This document shows positions 1 to 7,742 of a DNA stretch of 64,000 nt, one piece after another. The stretch is from assembly GCA_000687675.1 (NCBI GenBank), contig JHWS01000006.1:124001-188000 (forward strand), given 5' to 3'. The position numbers and the translations under genes are program-made. This DNA comes from Lachnospiraceae bacterium NC2008 (lineage in GTDB: Bacteria > Bacillota > Clostridia > Lachnospirales > Lachnospiraceae). The notes beneath the pieces are model-generated. The model searched no databases. It was not told the origin of the DNA and saw only the letters and a list, made by a program, of their open reading frames with translations. Each line of letters starts with the position of its first letter. Within the stretch, counting starts at the first letter, position 1.

Positions 1-1
1 C

Positions 2-1516
2 ATGATAAGTGGACCTTTTAGGCCAGTGACTTACATACTAGTGCTTTATCTTTCACTATGCTGGATGCTTGTTATGCTGCTATACCGCAAAGTGACAGAC
101 AAAAAGACGAAACTATATATTCATATCTTGGTCTTTAATATGGTTTTGGCAGGTGCTATCAGTTACACCTTTCACAGAAGTGATGTTGTTCCGTTTGCAA
201 CTGTTCTTGTTGTTATGCTGGTTCTTTATTCACTTAAGAGCCCTGAAGATGTATACGATTCATCCAATGCTATGCATAAATCTTACCTGGTTGAAAATGC
301 TGCCCTTGAATATTCAAGAGGTAGACAGTTTGCAACAATATTCCTTACACTTCATGATCTGGATATTATGAATGATTCATTCGGAGAGATTGATGTTAAC
401 TCAACACTTCGGTCAATCAATCAGTTTATTACAGGTATTAAAAGAGGTATAAGGGTATACAGACTGGATAATCTGACATTTGCCATCTTCTTACAATACA
501 GAAAGAAAGATAAGGTTATCAAAGTAAGAGAAAGTATTATGGACAGATTCCTTGATGAATGGCGTGTTGATGATGTTCCTGTTCGTATTCCAATAAGTAT
601 GGCAACCTTATATGCACCTGACGATGCAGAAGGAATAGATGATTATAAGGGTATGCTTAGATTTTTCACAGCTAATAAGCTTGAAATAGGTCAGAATGTT
701 GAAGCAGCAATATATAAGCGTGAAGATAAGGAAGCAGAGATTCTTGAGGCGGTTAGAGTAGCTACTAAAGAGCATAATTTTGAGGTATATTATCAGCCAA
801 TTTATTCAACTAAAGATAAGTCTATAGTTGCTGCGGAAGCCCTCATAAGACTTAAGGATCCAAAACTTGGATTTATCTCCCCTGAGATATTTATCCCACT
901 TGCAGAAAGAGAAGGATATATCCTAGAAATAGGCCGTTTTGTATTCGTACAGGTTTGTGATTTTATATCAAAATACAGACTTGCGGAAAAAGGAATCAAA
1001 TATATAGAAGTTAACCTTTCAGCCATACAGTGTATGCAATATGAGCTTGCTGATGAATTCATGAATATTATGAAGCAGTACGAGATTCATCCTAACCAGA
1101 TTAATTTCGAGATTACTGAAACATCAGCTATGACAACCAATGCTGCTGTGTCGCTTAATATTAACAGTTTTGTAGATAATGGAATTGACCTTTCTCTTGA
1201 TGATTATGGAACAGGTTATTCTAATATTTCTTATCTATATCACTTACCATTCTCTATTATCAAGATTGATAAGAGTATCTTATGGTCAGCTGATAAAAAT
1301 GCTAAAGCTAATATTACACTTGCTAATATCTTCAACATGGCCAAGAAACTTGATATGCATATAGTTGTAGAAGGTGTTGAGACGGAAGAGCAGATTAAGA
1401 AGCTTATAAGTCTTAAGTGTGATTATTTCCAGGGATATTACTTCTCTAAGCCTATACCAGGGGAAGCATTTGTTAAATATATAGACGAATTTGTACTGCC
1501 GGAAGTGTGCATGTAG
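2..1516 (+). CDS. EAL-domain c-di-GMP phosphodiesterase, 5' end cut by window
   Basis: This protein probably hydrolyses cyclic di-GMP at the membrane. The N-terminal ~85 residues are hydrophobic membrane segments that look like the tail of a larger multi-pass sensor, so the Met at position 2 is probably internal and the gene starts upstream of the window. Residues ~95-225 resemble a degenerate GGDEF fold with no GGDEF motif. The EAL domain (~240-495) keeps the catalytic set: E279-A-L, the NLSA Asn, the ITET Glu, LDDYGTGYSN, the KIDKS Lys and VVEGVE, so it should be active. It stands alone upstream of a gene with its own promoter. The fold call is firm; the signal sensed is unknown. Confidence 0.9.
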   Translation: MISGPFRPVTYILVLYLSLCWMLVMLLYRKVTDKKTKLYIHILVFNMVLAGAISYTFHRSDVVPFATVLVVMLVLYSLKSPEDVYDSSNAMHKSYLVENAALEYSRGRQFATIFLTLHDLDIMNDSFGEIDVNSTLRSINQFITGIKRGIRVYRLDNLTFAIFLQYRKKDKVIKVRESIMDRFLDEWRVDDVPVRIPISMATLYAPDDAEGIDDYKGMLRFFTANKLEIGQNVEAAIYKREDKEAEILEAVRVATKEHNFEVYYQPIYSTKDKSIVAAEALIRLKDPKLGFISPEIFIPLAEREGYILEIGRFVFVQVCDFISKYRLAEKGIKYIEVNLSAIQCMQYELADEFMNIMKQYEIHPNQINFEITETSAMTTNAAVSLNINSFVDNGIDLSLDDYGTGYSNISYLYHLPFSIIKIDKSILWSADKNAKANITLANIFNMAKKLDMHIVVEGVETEEQIKKLISLKCDYFQGYYFSKPIPGEAFVKYIDEFVLPEVCM

Positions 1517-1525
1517 CCTCATCTG

Positions 1526-1534
1526 TGCTAGAAT
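1526..1534 (+). promoter_or_regulatory. Extended -10 promoter element
   Basis: TGC followed by TAGAAT forms an extended -10 motif about 30 nt before the flavodoxin-SCP2 gene. The same string, TGTGCTAGAATA, recurs at 5545-5556 before the HD-GYP gene, which suggests shared promoter architecture. No clear -35 box is visible. Confidence 0.45.
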
Positions 1535-1561
1535 ACTAGGTAGTATATTTCGGAGGGAAAC

Positions 1562-2557
1562 ATGAAGATTAATATTTATTATGGTGGTCGCGGTGTTATC
1601 GGCGATCCATCATTGTTTGCAATAAAGAAGATGATGCAGGTCTTTGAAGAACTTAATGTTAAGGTTCAGAAGTTTGACCTCTATGATCAGAAAAGCCAGA
1701 TTGCAACACTTCATCAGACACTTAAAGATGCAGATGGTATTATTTTAGCATCTACTGTGGAGTGGCACGGTGTTGGTGGATATATTATGAATTTTCTTGA
1801 CGCCTGCTGGTTGTATGGTGATAAGGAAAAGATTGCAAATATATATATGGCACCTGTTATCATGTCTACTACTTACGGTGAGAAGGAAGCAGTTCTCGAT
1901 CTTAAGAATGCATGGGAAACACTTGGTGGTAGAACCTGTGATGGTATCTGCGGTTATATCTCAGATAGCAGTGAACTTGAAAACAATAAGAAGTATATAG
2001 AACTTATAGAAAAGAGTGCTGAGAATATATATAGAAGCATTAACCAGAAAAATACCTGTCTTCCAGCAAGTAACAGGGTTGTAACTCAGAAGGTTAATAC
2101 TACTAAGGTAAGTCTTTTTACTCAACAGGAAAATGAACAGCTTTCTGAGCTTGTATCAGACGAAACATACGTTGATCAGCAGAAGAAGGATATACAGGCT
2201 CTTGCAGGATTCTTTAAGGATAAACTTGGCAGTCACAAGAAAGATAATATAGAAGACTACATCGATGCATTTACTTCATGTTTTAAGGTAATACCTGGTG
2301 AGCATAAGAAGTATAAGTTGACACTTACAGACTCAGGTAAGACTATTGCCATAGAAATCGATAACGGTGATGTTTCTGTTAAGCAGGCTGATATGGCATA
2401 TCCAGATGTGGAATTCTCGCTTACAAGTGAATTCTTAGATGAGATAATAGCTGGTCGTAAGACATTCAACGGTGGCTTTATGGAAGGAAGTATTACATCA
2501 AAAGGAAACTTTGCTCTTATGAGAAAGATAGATGAATTCTTCCCATTTATGAAATAA
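1562..2557 (+). CDS. Flavodoxin-fold NAD(P)H oxidoreductase fused to SCP2-like domain
   Basis: Residues 1-~160 resemble the NADPH-dependent FMN reductase/flavodoxin-like fold: a beta strand with an early phosphate-loop region, the ADGIILASTVEWHG segment, and a TTYGEK loop. Residues ~205-331 resemble an SCP2 sterol-carrier domain, ending in the typical pattern DVEFSLTSE...GKFNGGFMEGSI...GNFALMRKIDEFF. SCP2 domains form a hydrophobic pocket, so the protein may be a flavin oxidoreductase acting on a hydrophobic substrate; that is inference. GGAGGG lies just before the ATG. The fused arrangement is uncommon. The substrate cannot be read from sequence. Confidence 0.7.
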   Translation: MKINIYYGGRGVIGDPSLFAIKKMMQVFEELNVKVQKFDLYDQKSQIATLHQTLKDADGIILASTVEWHGVGGYIMNFLDACWLYGDKEKIANIYMAPVIMSTTYGEKEAVLDLKNAWETLGGRTCDGICGYISDSSELENNKKYIELIEKSAENIYRSINQKNTCLPASNRVVTQKVNTTKVSLFTQQENEQLSELVSDETYVDQQKKDIQALAGFFKDKLGSHKKDNIEDYIDAFTSCFKVIPGEHKKYKLTLTDSGKTIAIEIDNGDVSVKQADMAYPDVEFSLTSEFLDEIIAGRKTFNGGFMEGSITSKGNFALMRKIDEFFPFMK

Positions 2558-2602
2558 TTGTTCAAAAAGTGAACTAAATAATTAGATAAGAAGGTATAGA
2601 AG

Positions 2603-3010
2603 ATGAAAAAAGACGATTGCATATTTTGTAAGTTAGCAAATGGTGAGATTCCAACCAATGCTATATATGAAGATGATACATTCAAAGTAATCCTTGATAT
2701 GGGACCTGCAGCTAAGGGACATGCCCTTATCCTTCCAAAGGACCACTACGATAATCTTTTTGAGATTGATGACCAGGTTGCTGGTAAGGCTATGATACTT
2801 GCAAAGAAGCTTGCTAATAAGATGATGGACAAGCTTGGAGCAGATGGTCTTAACCTTGTACAGAATAATAATGAAGCAGCTGGTCAGACAGTTAACCACT
2901 TCCACCTTCATGTTATTCCAAGATATAAGGATGATGGACAGCATATCCTTTGGGAACCAACAAAACCATCTGAAGAAGAACTTAAAGAAGTGTGTGAGCT
3001 TCTTAAATAA
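2603..3010 (+). CDS. HIT family protein (HinT-like nucleotide hydrolase)
   Basis: A 135-residue cytoplasmic histidine-triad protein of normal length. The triad H99-F-H101-L-H103-V-I-P is intact, with H101 the expected nucleophile; the N-terminal CIFCK pair and the GHALILPK segment are also typical. HinT proteins hydrolyse adenosine 5'-phosphoramidates and acyl-adenylates. It is followed at once by a strong hairpin terminator. An imperfect inverted repeat, GTTCA/TGAAC, sits in the 45-nt gap before it. Confidence 0.93.
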   Translation: MKKDDCIFCKLANGEIPTNAIYEDDTFKVILDMGPAAKGHALILPKDHYDNLFEIDDQVAGKAMILAKKLANKMMDKLGADGLNLVQNNNEAAGQTVNHFHLHVIPRYKDDGQHILWEPTKPSEEELKEVCELLK

Positions 3011-3014
3011 AAGC

Positions 3015-3040
3015 AATCCCCCGGCGAAAGCTGGGGGATT
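3015..3040 (+). terminator. Hairpin terminator after HIT gene
   Basis: AATCCCCC pairs with GGGGGATT around a short GC-containing loop, followed by an AT-rich stretch. It begins 5 nt after the HIT stop codon. Confidence 0.75.
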
Positions 3041-3081
3041 TATTAATTATGCTTGCGTGAGCTAGAGGCATAATCAAAAAG

Positions 3082-3135
3082 CCCGGCGTAGCCGGGAACA
3101 ATAATATAATTAACGCCCGGCTAACGCCGGGCGTT
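3082..3135. terminator. Two GC-rich hairpins between convergent genes
   Basis: CCCGGC/GCCGGG (3082-3096) is followed by a 10-bp perfect stem AACGCCCGGC/GCCGGGCGTT (3112-3135). Both carry the same core (GCCGGGC). They lie between the HIT gene and the 3' end of murG, which reads leftward, and most likely terminate murG transcription and block read-through both ways. Confidence 0.65.
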
Positions 3136-3139
3136 TGAA

Positions 3140-4228
3140 TTACTTATTTTTTTCTGCTATATGTCTTTCTGCTGCCTCATCAATTAGTTTCATAATCGTA
3201 TTAATTGAATCGTGCATACCTGACTTACTCATAACATCAATATAGCGCTGTTTGTTAAAGAAAAGTTCGTGAACCTTATCAAGAAGTGTATCTGTGTCAA
3301 GCTCTTCCTCATATATAACCATACTAAATCCCTGAGCTTCAAATGAAGCTGCATTAAGAAGCTGGTCACCTCGGCTTGATTTAGCAGGGAGTGGAATAAG
3401 TATATTTGGAATTCTAAGAGCAAGAAGCTCGCATATAGCATTGGCTCCGGCTCTAGATACAACTATATCTGCCATGGCAAATAGGTCTTTAAGTTCTGCC
3501 TTAACATATTCGAACTGGGCATAACCAGGTGTTGTAAGAAGAAGGTTGTCCATCTTGTCCTTACCACATATGTGACATACCTGGAAGTCCTGAAGAAGCT
3601 TTGGAAGGGCTTCTCTTATAGCTGCATTGATAGCTCCTGCACCAAGACTACCACCTATAACAAGAATAACAGGTATATTAGGGTCGAAACCGCACATCTT
3701 ATATGCTGCTTCCTTGTTACCCATCATAAGCTCTTTTCTAATTGGAGAGCCAGTAAGCACATACTTGTCTTCTGGAACATGTTTCTTAGTTTCAGGGAAG
3801 TTACAGCAAATCTTATCTGCTGAAGATAAGCAAAGCCTGTTAGCAAGTCCTGGAGTAAGGTCGGATTCATGTATGATACAAGGAATCTTAAGTTTTGAAG
3901 CTGCCTTAATAACAGGAACTGAAACGTATCCACCTTTTGAGAATATAACATCCGGCTGGATTTCTTTAAGAAGTTTTTTTGCTTCTGTGTATCCTTTAAT
4001 TACTCTGAAAGGATCAGAGAAGTTCTTAGGGTCAAAATATCTTCTGAATTTACCAGTTGAGATACCGTGGTAAGGAATATTAAAGTCCGCAATAAGTCTT
4101 TTTTCTATTCCTTCATAAGAACCTATATAAGTTATGTCATAACCTGCATCTTTAAGTGATGGAAGAAGGGCAATATTAGGTGTAACATGTCCTGCTGTTC
4201 CGCCACCTGTAAGTACTATTTTCTTCAT
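3140..4228 (-). CDS. murG: MurG, lipid II-forming GlcNAc transferase
   Basis: This GT-B enzyme adds GlcNAc from UDP-GlcNAc to undecaprenyl-PP-MurNAc-pentapeptide on the inner face of the membrane, producing lipid II. The glycine-rich N-terminal loop GGGTAGHV (residues ~8-15), HESDLTPGLANR, the GGSLGA loop and the donor-binding C-terminal segment (SRAGANAICELLALRIPNILIPLP) are all present. Its length of 362 is normal. It is not in a dcw cluster here. It follows a TSCPD-domain gene on the same strand by 21 nt and may be co-transcribed with it. Confidence 0.96.
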   Translation of the reverse strand: MKKIVLTGGGTAGHVTPNIALLPSLKDAGYDITYIGSYEGIEKRLIADFNIPYHGISTGKFRRYFDPKNFSDPFRVIKGYTEAKKLLKEIQPDVIFSKGGYVSVPVIKAASKLKIPCIIHESDLTPGLANRLCLSSADKICCNFPETKKHVPEDKYVLTGSPIRKELMMGNKEAAYKMCGFDPNIPVILVIGGSLGAGAINAAIREALPKLLQDFQVCHICGKDKMDNLLLTTPGYAQFEYVKAELKDLFAMADIVVSRAGANAICELLALRIPNILIPLPAKSSRGDQLLNAASFEAQGFSMVIYEEELDTDTLLDKVHELFFNKQRYIDVMSKSGMHDSINTIMKLIDEAAERHIAEKNK

Positions 4229-4249
4229 CCTATATTATCTCCGAATCAG

Positions 4250-4492
4250 TTAAGATTTCGATGCCTGTAAAGCCTTAGCAAGCTGGTCTGGGCAAGATGT
4301 ATTTTTAAATCCACACTTGATACCTTCAAGTCTTTCAATTACTTCATCTGCGCTCATACCTTCAACAAGCTTACCTATGCCTTGAAGGTTACCATTGCAA
4401 CCGCCTACAAATGAAACATTACGAACCTTACCATTATCGTCGATATCGTAATTAATAAGCTGTGAGCATACGCCCTGTGTTTTGTACTGCAT
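4250..4492 (-). CDS. TSCPD domain protein (TIGR03905 type)
   Basis: This 80-residue protein resembles the small TSCPD domain family also found at the C-terminus of some class II ribonucleotide reductases. It has the pattern TQGVCSQLI near the N-terminus, then VRNVSFVGGCNGNLQGIGKLVEGM, and a late Cys pair (IKCGFKNTSCPDQLA). Four conserved Cys suggest metal or thiol chemistry, but no function is established. It is the first gene of a probable two-gene unit with murG. Confidence 0.85.
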   Translation of the reverse strand: MQYKTQGVCSQLINYDIDDNGKVRNVSFVGGCNGNLQGIGKLVEGMSADEVIERLEGIKCGFKNTSCPDQLAKALQASKS

Positions 4493-4582
4493 AATGTCTC
4501 CTACTTCTGTTTCTATAAAAAATTCTAATATCTATCATACACATTTGCCCTTAAAATATCCATACTTTCATCTTAATTTACA

Positions 4583-4611
4583 ATGACAAATATAGTATTT
4601 GCTATTATAAT
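4583..4611 (+). promoter_or_regulatory. Sigma-A type promoter for VanW gene
   Basis: ATGACA and TATAAT are separated by 17 nt, about 65 nt before the VanW start codon. The leader then contains a hairpin, AAGGGCAT/ATGCCTTT (about 4629-4649), before the ribosome site. Confidence 0.65.
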
Positions 4612-4674
4612 ATTTACTACAAGAATCGAAGGGCATTGATGATGCCTTTATGAGATTTATTTTGGGAGATAAAG

Positions 4675-5532
4675 ATGAAAAAGGGTATTTCATTATTAAT
4701 GGCAATCATTATGCTCTTTGCAGTAGTGATGATTCCGATGAAGGCTGAGGCTATAGGTGGTATGGACGTTATGGCCTATTACAGAGTCTTTGATGGGGAC
4801 TTCTATGCAAGCGCATATCCAGATGTAGTAGCAGAAGTTGGTAACAACTATATTGCTCTTCTTACACATTTCATTACAAAAGGTGCATACGAAGGAAGAA
4901 GTGGTTCTAAGACATTCTGTCCTCTTTTATATAAGAATAAATATCCAGATCTTGCAGGATATGGTAACAATCTTAGTTTATATGTAAGACACTATGTTGA
5001 TTATGGCAAGGCAGAAGGGAGATTTGCTATTGACCCTAATGTGCAGAGTGTAGATGTAGTTCCAGGTAGCTGCGCGGGATTTGTAACACAGCAAATTAGC
5101 ACCTGCACTACTACTTACAATGCAAGAATTGCAAGAGCTACTAATGTAGAACTTGCTGCTAAAAGTATAAACGGTTCTATAGTTATGCCTGGTGAGGAGT
5201 TTTCATATTCCAGAACTCTTATGCCAAGAACAACTGCCAATGGTTACGTTATGGCTACTGTCTATAACAACGGTCAGGTTGAGCAGGGTATAGGTGGAGG
5301 AATTTGTCAGGTTTCTTCTACATTATATGCTGCTATGCGTTACTGTGGCCTTCCTGCTACTGAGAGACATGCCCATTCACTTCCTGTTCATTATTTACCT
5401 GCAGGATATGATGCAACAATCTCAGGAACAAAGGTAGATCTTAAGTTTGTAAACATTTATGATGTTCCACTTATGATTCAGGCTAAAGCTATAGACGGAA
5501 ATCTTACAGTAAACCTGTTGCTCATTTATTAA
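4675..5532 (+). CDS. Secreted VanW-like protein with two surface repeats
   Basis: A signal peptide (residues 1-26, ending AEA) is followed by two ~40-residue repeats with the pattern YPD(V/L)...L..H(F/Y)..(K/Y)G..EGR. A VanW domain (~130-285) follows, containing GEEFSYSRT, the GGGICQVSSTLYAA block and the RHAHS/VHYLPAGYDATI segment. VanW domains occur in vancomycin-resistance operons and in many Gram-positive surface proteins; their activity is unknown. The repeat also opens the secreted SGNH protein at 26086. It is monocistronic with its own promoter. Confidence 0.85.
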   Translation: MKKGISLLMAIIMLFAVVMIPMKAEAIGGMDVMAYYRVFDGDFYASAYPDVVAEVGNNYIALLTHFITKGAYEGRSGSKTFCPLLYKNKYPDLAGYGNNLSLYVRHYVDYGKAEGRFAIDPNVQSVDVVPGSCAGFVTQQISTCTTTYNARIARATNVELAAKSINGSIVMPGEEFSYSRTLMPRTTANGYVMATVYNNGQVEQGIGGGICQVSSTLYAAMRYCGLPATERHAHSLPVHYLPAGYDATISGTKVDLKFVNIYDVPLMIQAKAIDGNLTVNLLLIY

Positions 5533-5546
5533 TAATGATTAAAATG

Positions 5547-5555
5547 TGCTAGAAT
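5547..5555 (+). promoter_or_regulatory. Extended -10 promoter element for HD-GYP operon
   Basis: TGC-TAGAAT, identical in its core to the element at 1526. It lies ~37 nt before the HD-GYP start codon. It is the likely promoter of the four-gene signalling operon at 5592-15136. Confidence 0.45.
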
Positions 5556-5591
5556 AATTTATATTGCTATCTGTTTTAACAGGGGGAGAAA

Positions 5592-7730
5592 ATGAACAAT
5601 AGCAAATCACTAAATGTATTAAAAAAAAGACATAATCTAACAGCATTTCTGCTTTGCGTTGCTGCAGTAGGGGTTAACATAACTCTTAGCCTTCTTGTAA
5701 ACATACTGGAGCTACCGCTTTATCTTGATACAGTTGGAACTGTTTCTGTAGCCATTATGGGAGGATACCTTCCAGGTGTTCTTGTTGGTTTCGTTACAAA
5801 TATCATTAAAACAATTTCAGATTCATCAGCCTTATATTATGGTGTGCTTAATGTAATAATCGCTGTTGTTGCCTCATTTTTTGCCAGCCGTGGATGGCAT
5901 AAAAAGATTCTTGGCAATATAGGGATGGTTATTTCCTTTACCATTATAGGTGGTGGATTAGGTTCTATTATTCCATGGTTTATGGAAGGCTTAACATTCG
6001 ACAGCGAATCTTTAAGTGGTACTATCTATAAAACAGGTCTTTTTGGATATGGAACTTCTCATGTACTTTCCAGTCTTATAACAGATCTTCCTGATAAGGC
6101 TGTTACAGTTCTTCTTGTTTTTGTCTTACTTCGTTTTATTCCAGCTAAGAAATACAAATATTTTAGTTTTAATATCTGGAGACAGAATCCACTTTCTCGG
6201 GAAGAATTAAATAAGAAAGATACTTCAGGTGTAAGACAGTTGTCTCTTAGAATAAAGATTCTATTAGTGCTTGTCTTTTCTCTTGCAACAGCAGCGCTTG
6301 TTTGTACTATTCTAAGTGTTAATGTTTATAAAAAGATGACTACCAATGAACATAAAAATCTTGCCCTTGGAACGGCACAACTTGCAACTCAGGTAATCGA
6401 TGGAGATTTGGTTGATGACTTTATAAGGAATAAAGGAGACATGGAAGAATACAGAGAAACTCTCCATGATCTTAGTATGATTCTATTTAGTTCAACAGAA
6501 ATATCTTACTTATATGTATATAAAATGGAACCAGAAGGATTTAGAGTAATTTTCGATGTTGAAACAGAGGATACTCCTGCTGGTCAAATTGGGGATTTTA
6601 TTCCTTATGATGATGGATTTACGCCATATATTCCGCAGCTTCTAAAAGGTGAAGAAGTGGAACCTATTATAACAAATGATGAGTACGGATATCTCCTTAC
6701 TGCAGCTAAGCCAGTATATAACTCCAATGGTAGATGTGTTTGCTATGCCATAGCAGACGTAGATATGGCAAAACTTGTTAAAGACAGTCGTAGCTTCCTT
6801 ACTGAGATGATATCAGTATTCCTTGGCTTCTTTATCTTACTTTGTGTATTTACTATATGGCTTACAGACTACCATATTATTATTCCAATTAACTCTCTTG
6901 TTAACTGTATGGATAAGATGGCTCGTACTAAAACAAATACTCAGGAAAGTATGGATGAAGATGTTAGGATGTTTAGAAATCTTGGCATACATACTGGTGA
7001 TGAGATTGAGAACCTTTATAAAAAGGCTAGCAGCATGACCAAAAATCAGGCTGAGCAGCTCCGTAGTATTAGACGACTTAATGATTCAACAGCCAAGATG
7101 CAGGACGGTCTTATTATGACTATGGCGGACCTTGTTGAAAACCGTGACTCTGATACAGGTGCCCATGTTCAGAAGACTGCAGCTTATGTAAAGATTATAG
7201 TAGAAGGACTTAAAAAGAAGGGTTACTACGCCCATAAGATTACTCCTAAATTCATGTCAGACGTTGTTCGTTCAGCGCCGCTTCATGATATAGGAAAGAT
7301 TAATATTTCAGATAGTGTACTTAATAAACCAGGTAAGCTTACAGATGAAGAGTATGAGATTATGAAGACTCATACTACAGCTGGTAAGCGAATTATGGAG
7401 AAGGCTATCAAGATAGTTGAAGGTGAGAACTACCTTAAAGAGGCTAGAAATATGGCAGCTTACCATCATGAAAGATGGGATGGAAAGGGATATCCAGAAG
7501 GCCTTCACGGAGAGGTTATTCCTTTGTCAGCACGTATTATGGCTGTTGCCGACGTGTTTGATGCCCTTTCATCTGCACGAGTATATAAGCCAGCATTTCC
7601 TATAGAGAAGGCACTGGCTATTCTTGAAGAAGGTTCAGGAACACAGTTTGATCCAAAATGCGTTGAAGTATTTATGGAAGCACTTCCAGAAGTAAAGATT
7701 ATCCTTAGAAAGTATAATCAGACCGTATAA
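5592..7730 (+). CDS. Membrane HD-GYP c-di-GMP phosphodiesterase with ECF-S-like sensor
   Basis: The N-terminus (~15-190) has about six membrane segments with a PLYLDTVGT...GGYLPGVLVGFVTN pattern resembling ECF-transporter S components or related small-molecule sensor modules. A membrane segment near 220 precedes an extracellular Cache-like region (~245-385), another membrane helix, a HAMP-like linker and then the HD-GYP domain (~500-705). The metal and catalytic set is complete: H565-D566, H625-H626-E627 and G633-Y634-P635 in DGKGYP. It should hydrolyse c-di-GMP. It is the first gene of an operon; the next start is 12 nt downstream. Confidence 0.9.
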   Translation: MNNSKSLNVLKKRHNLTAFLLCVAAVGVNITLSLLVNILELPLYLDTVGTVSVAIMGGYLPGVLVGFVTNIIKTISDSSALYYGVLNVIIAVVASFFASRGWHKKILGNIGMVISFTIIGGGLGSIIPWFMEGLTFDSESLSGTIYKTGLFGYGTSHVLSSLITDLPDKAVTVLLVFVLLRFIPAKKYKYFSFNIWRQNPLSREELNKKDTSGVRQLSLRIKILLVLVFSLATAALVCTILSVNVYKKMTTNEHKNLALGTAQLATQVIDGDLVDDFIRNKGDMEEYRETLHDLSMILFSSTEISYLYVYKMEPEGFRVIFDVETEDTPAGQIGDFIPYDDGFTPYIPQLLKGEEVEPIITNDEYGYLLTAAKPVYNSNGRCVCYAIADVDMAKLVKDSRSFLTEMISVFLGFFILLCVFTIWLTDYHIIIPINSLVNCMDKMARTKTNTQESMDEDVRMFRNLGIHTGDEIENLYKKASSMTKNQAEQLRSIRRLNDSTAKMQDGLIMTMADLVENRDSDTGAHVQKTAAYVKIIVEGLKKKGYYAHKITPKFMSDVVRSAPLHDIGKINISDSVLNKPGKLTDEEYEIMKTHTTAGKRIMEKAIKIVEGENYLKEARNMAAYHHERWDGKGYPEGLHGEVIPLSARIMAVADVFDALSSARVYKPAFPIEKALAILEEGSGTQFDPKCVEVFMEALPEVKIILRKYNQTV

Positions 7731-7742
7731 AAGGAGTTTGTT

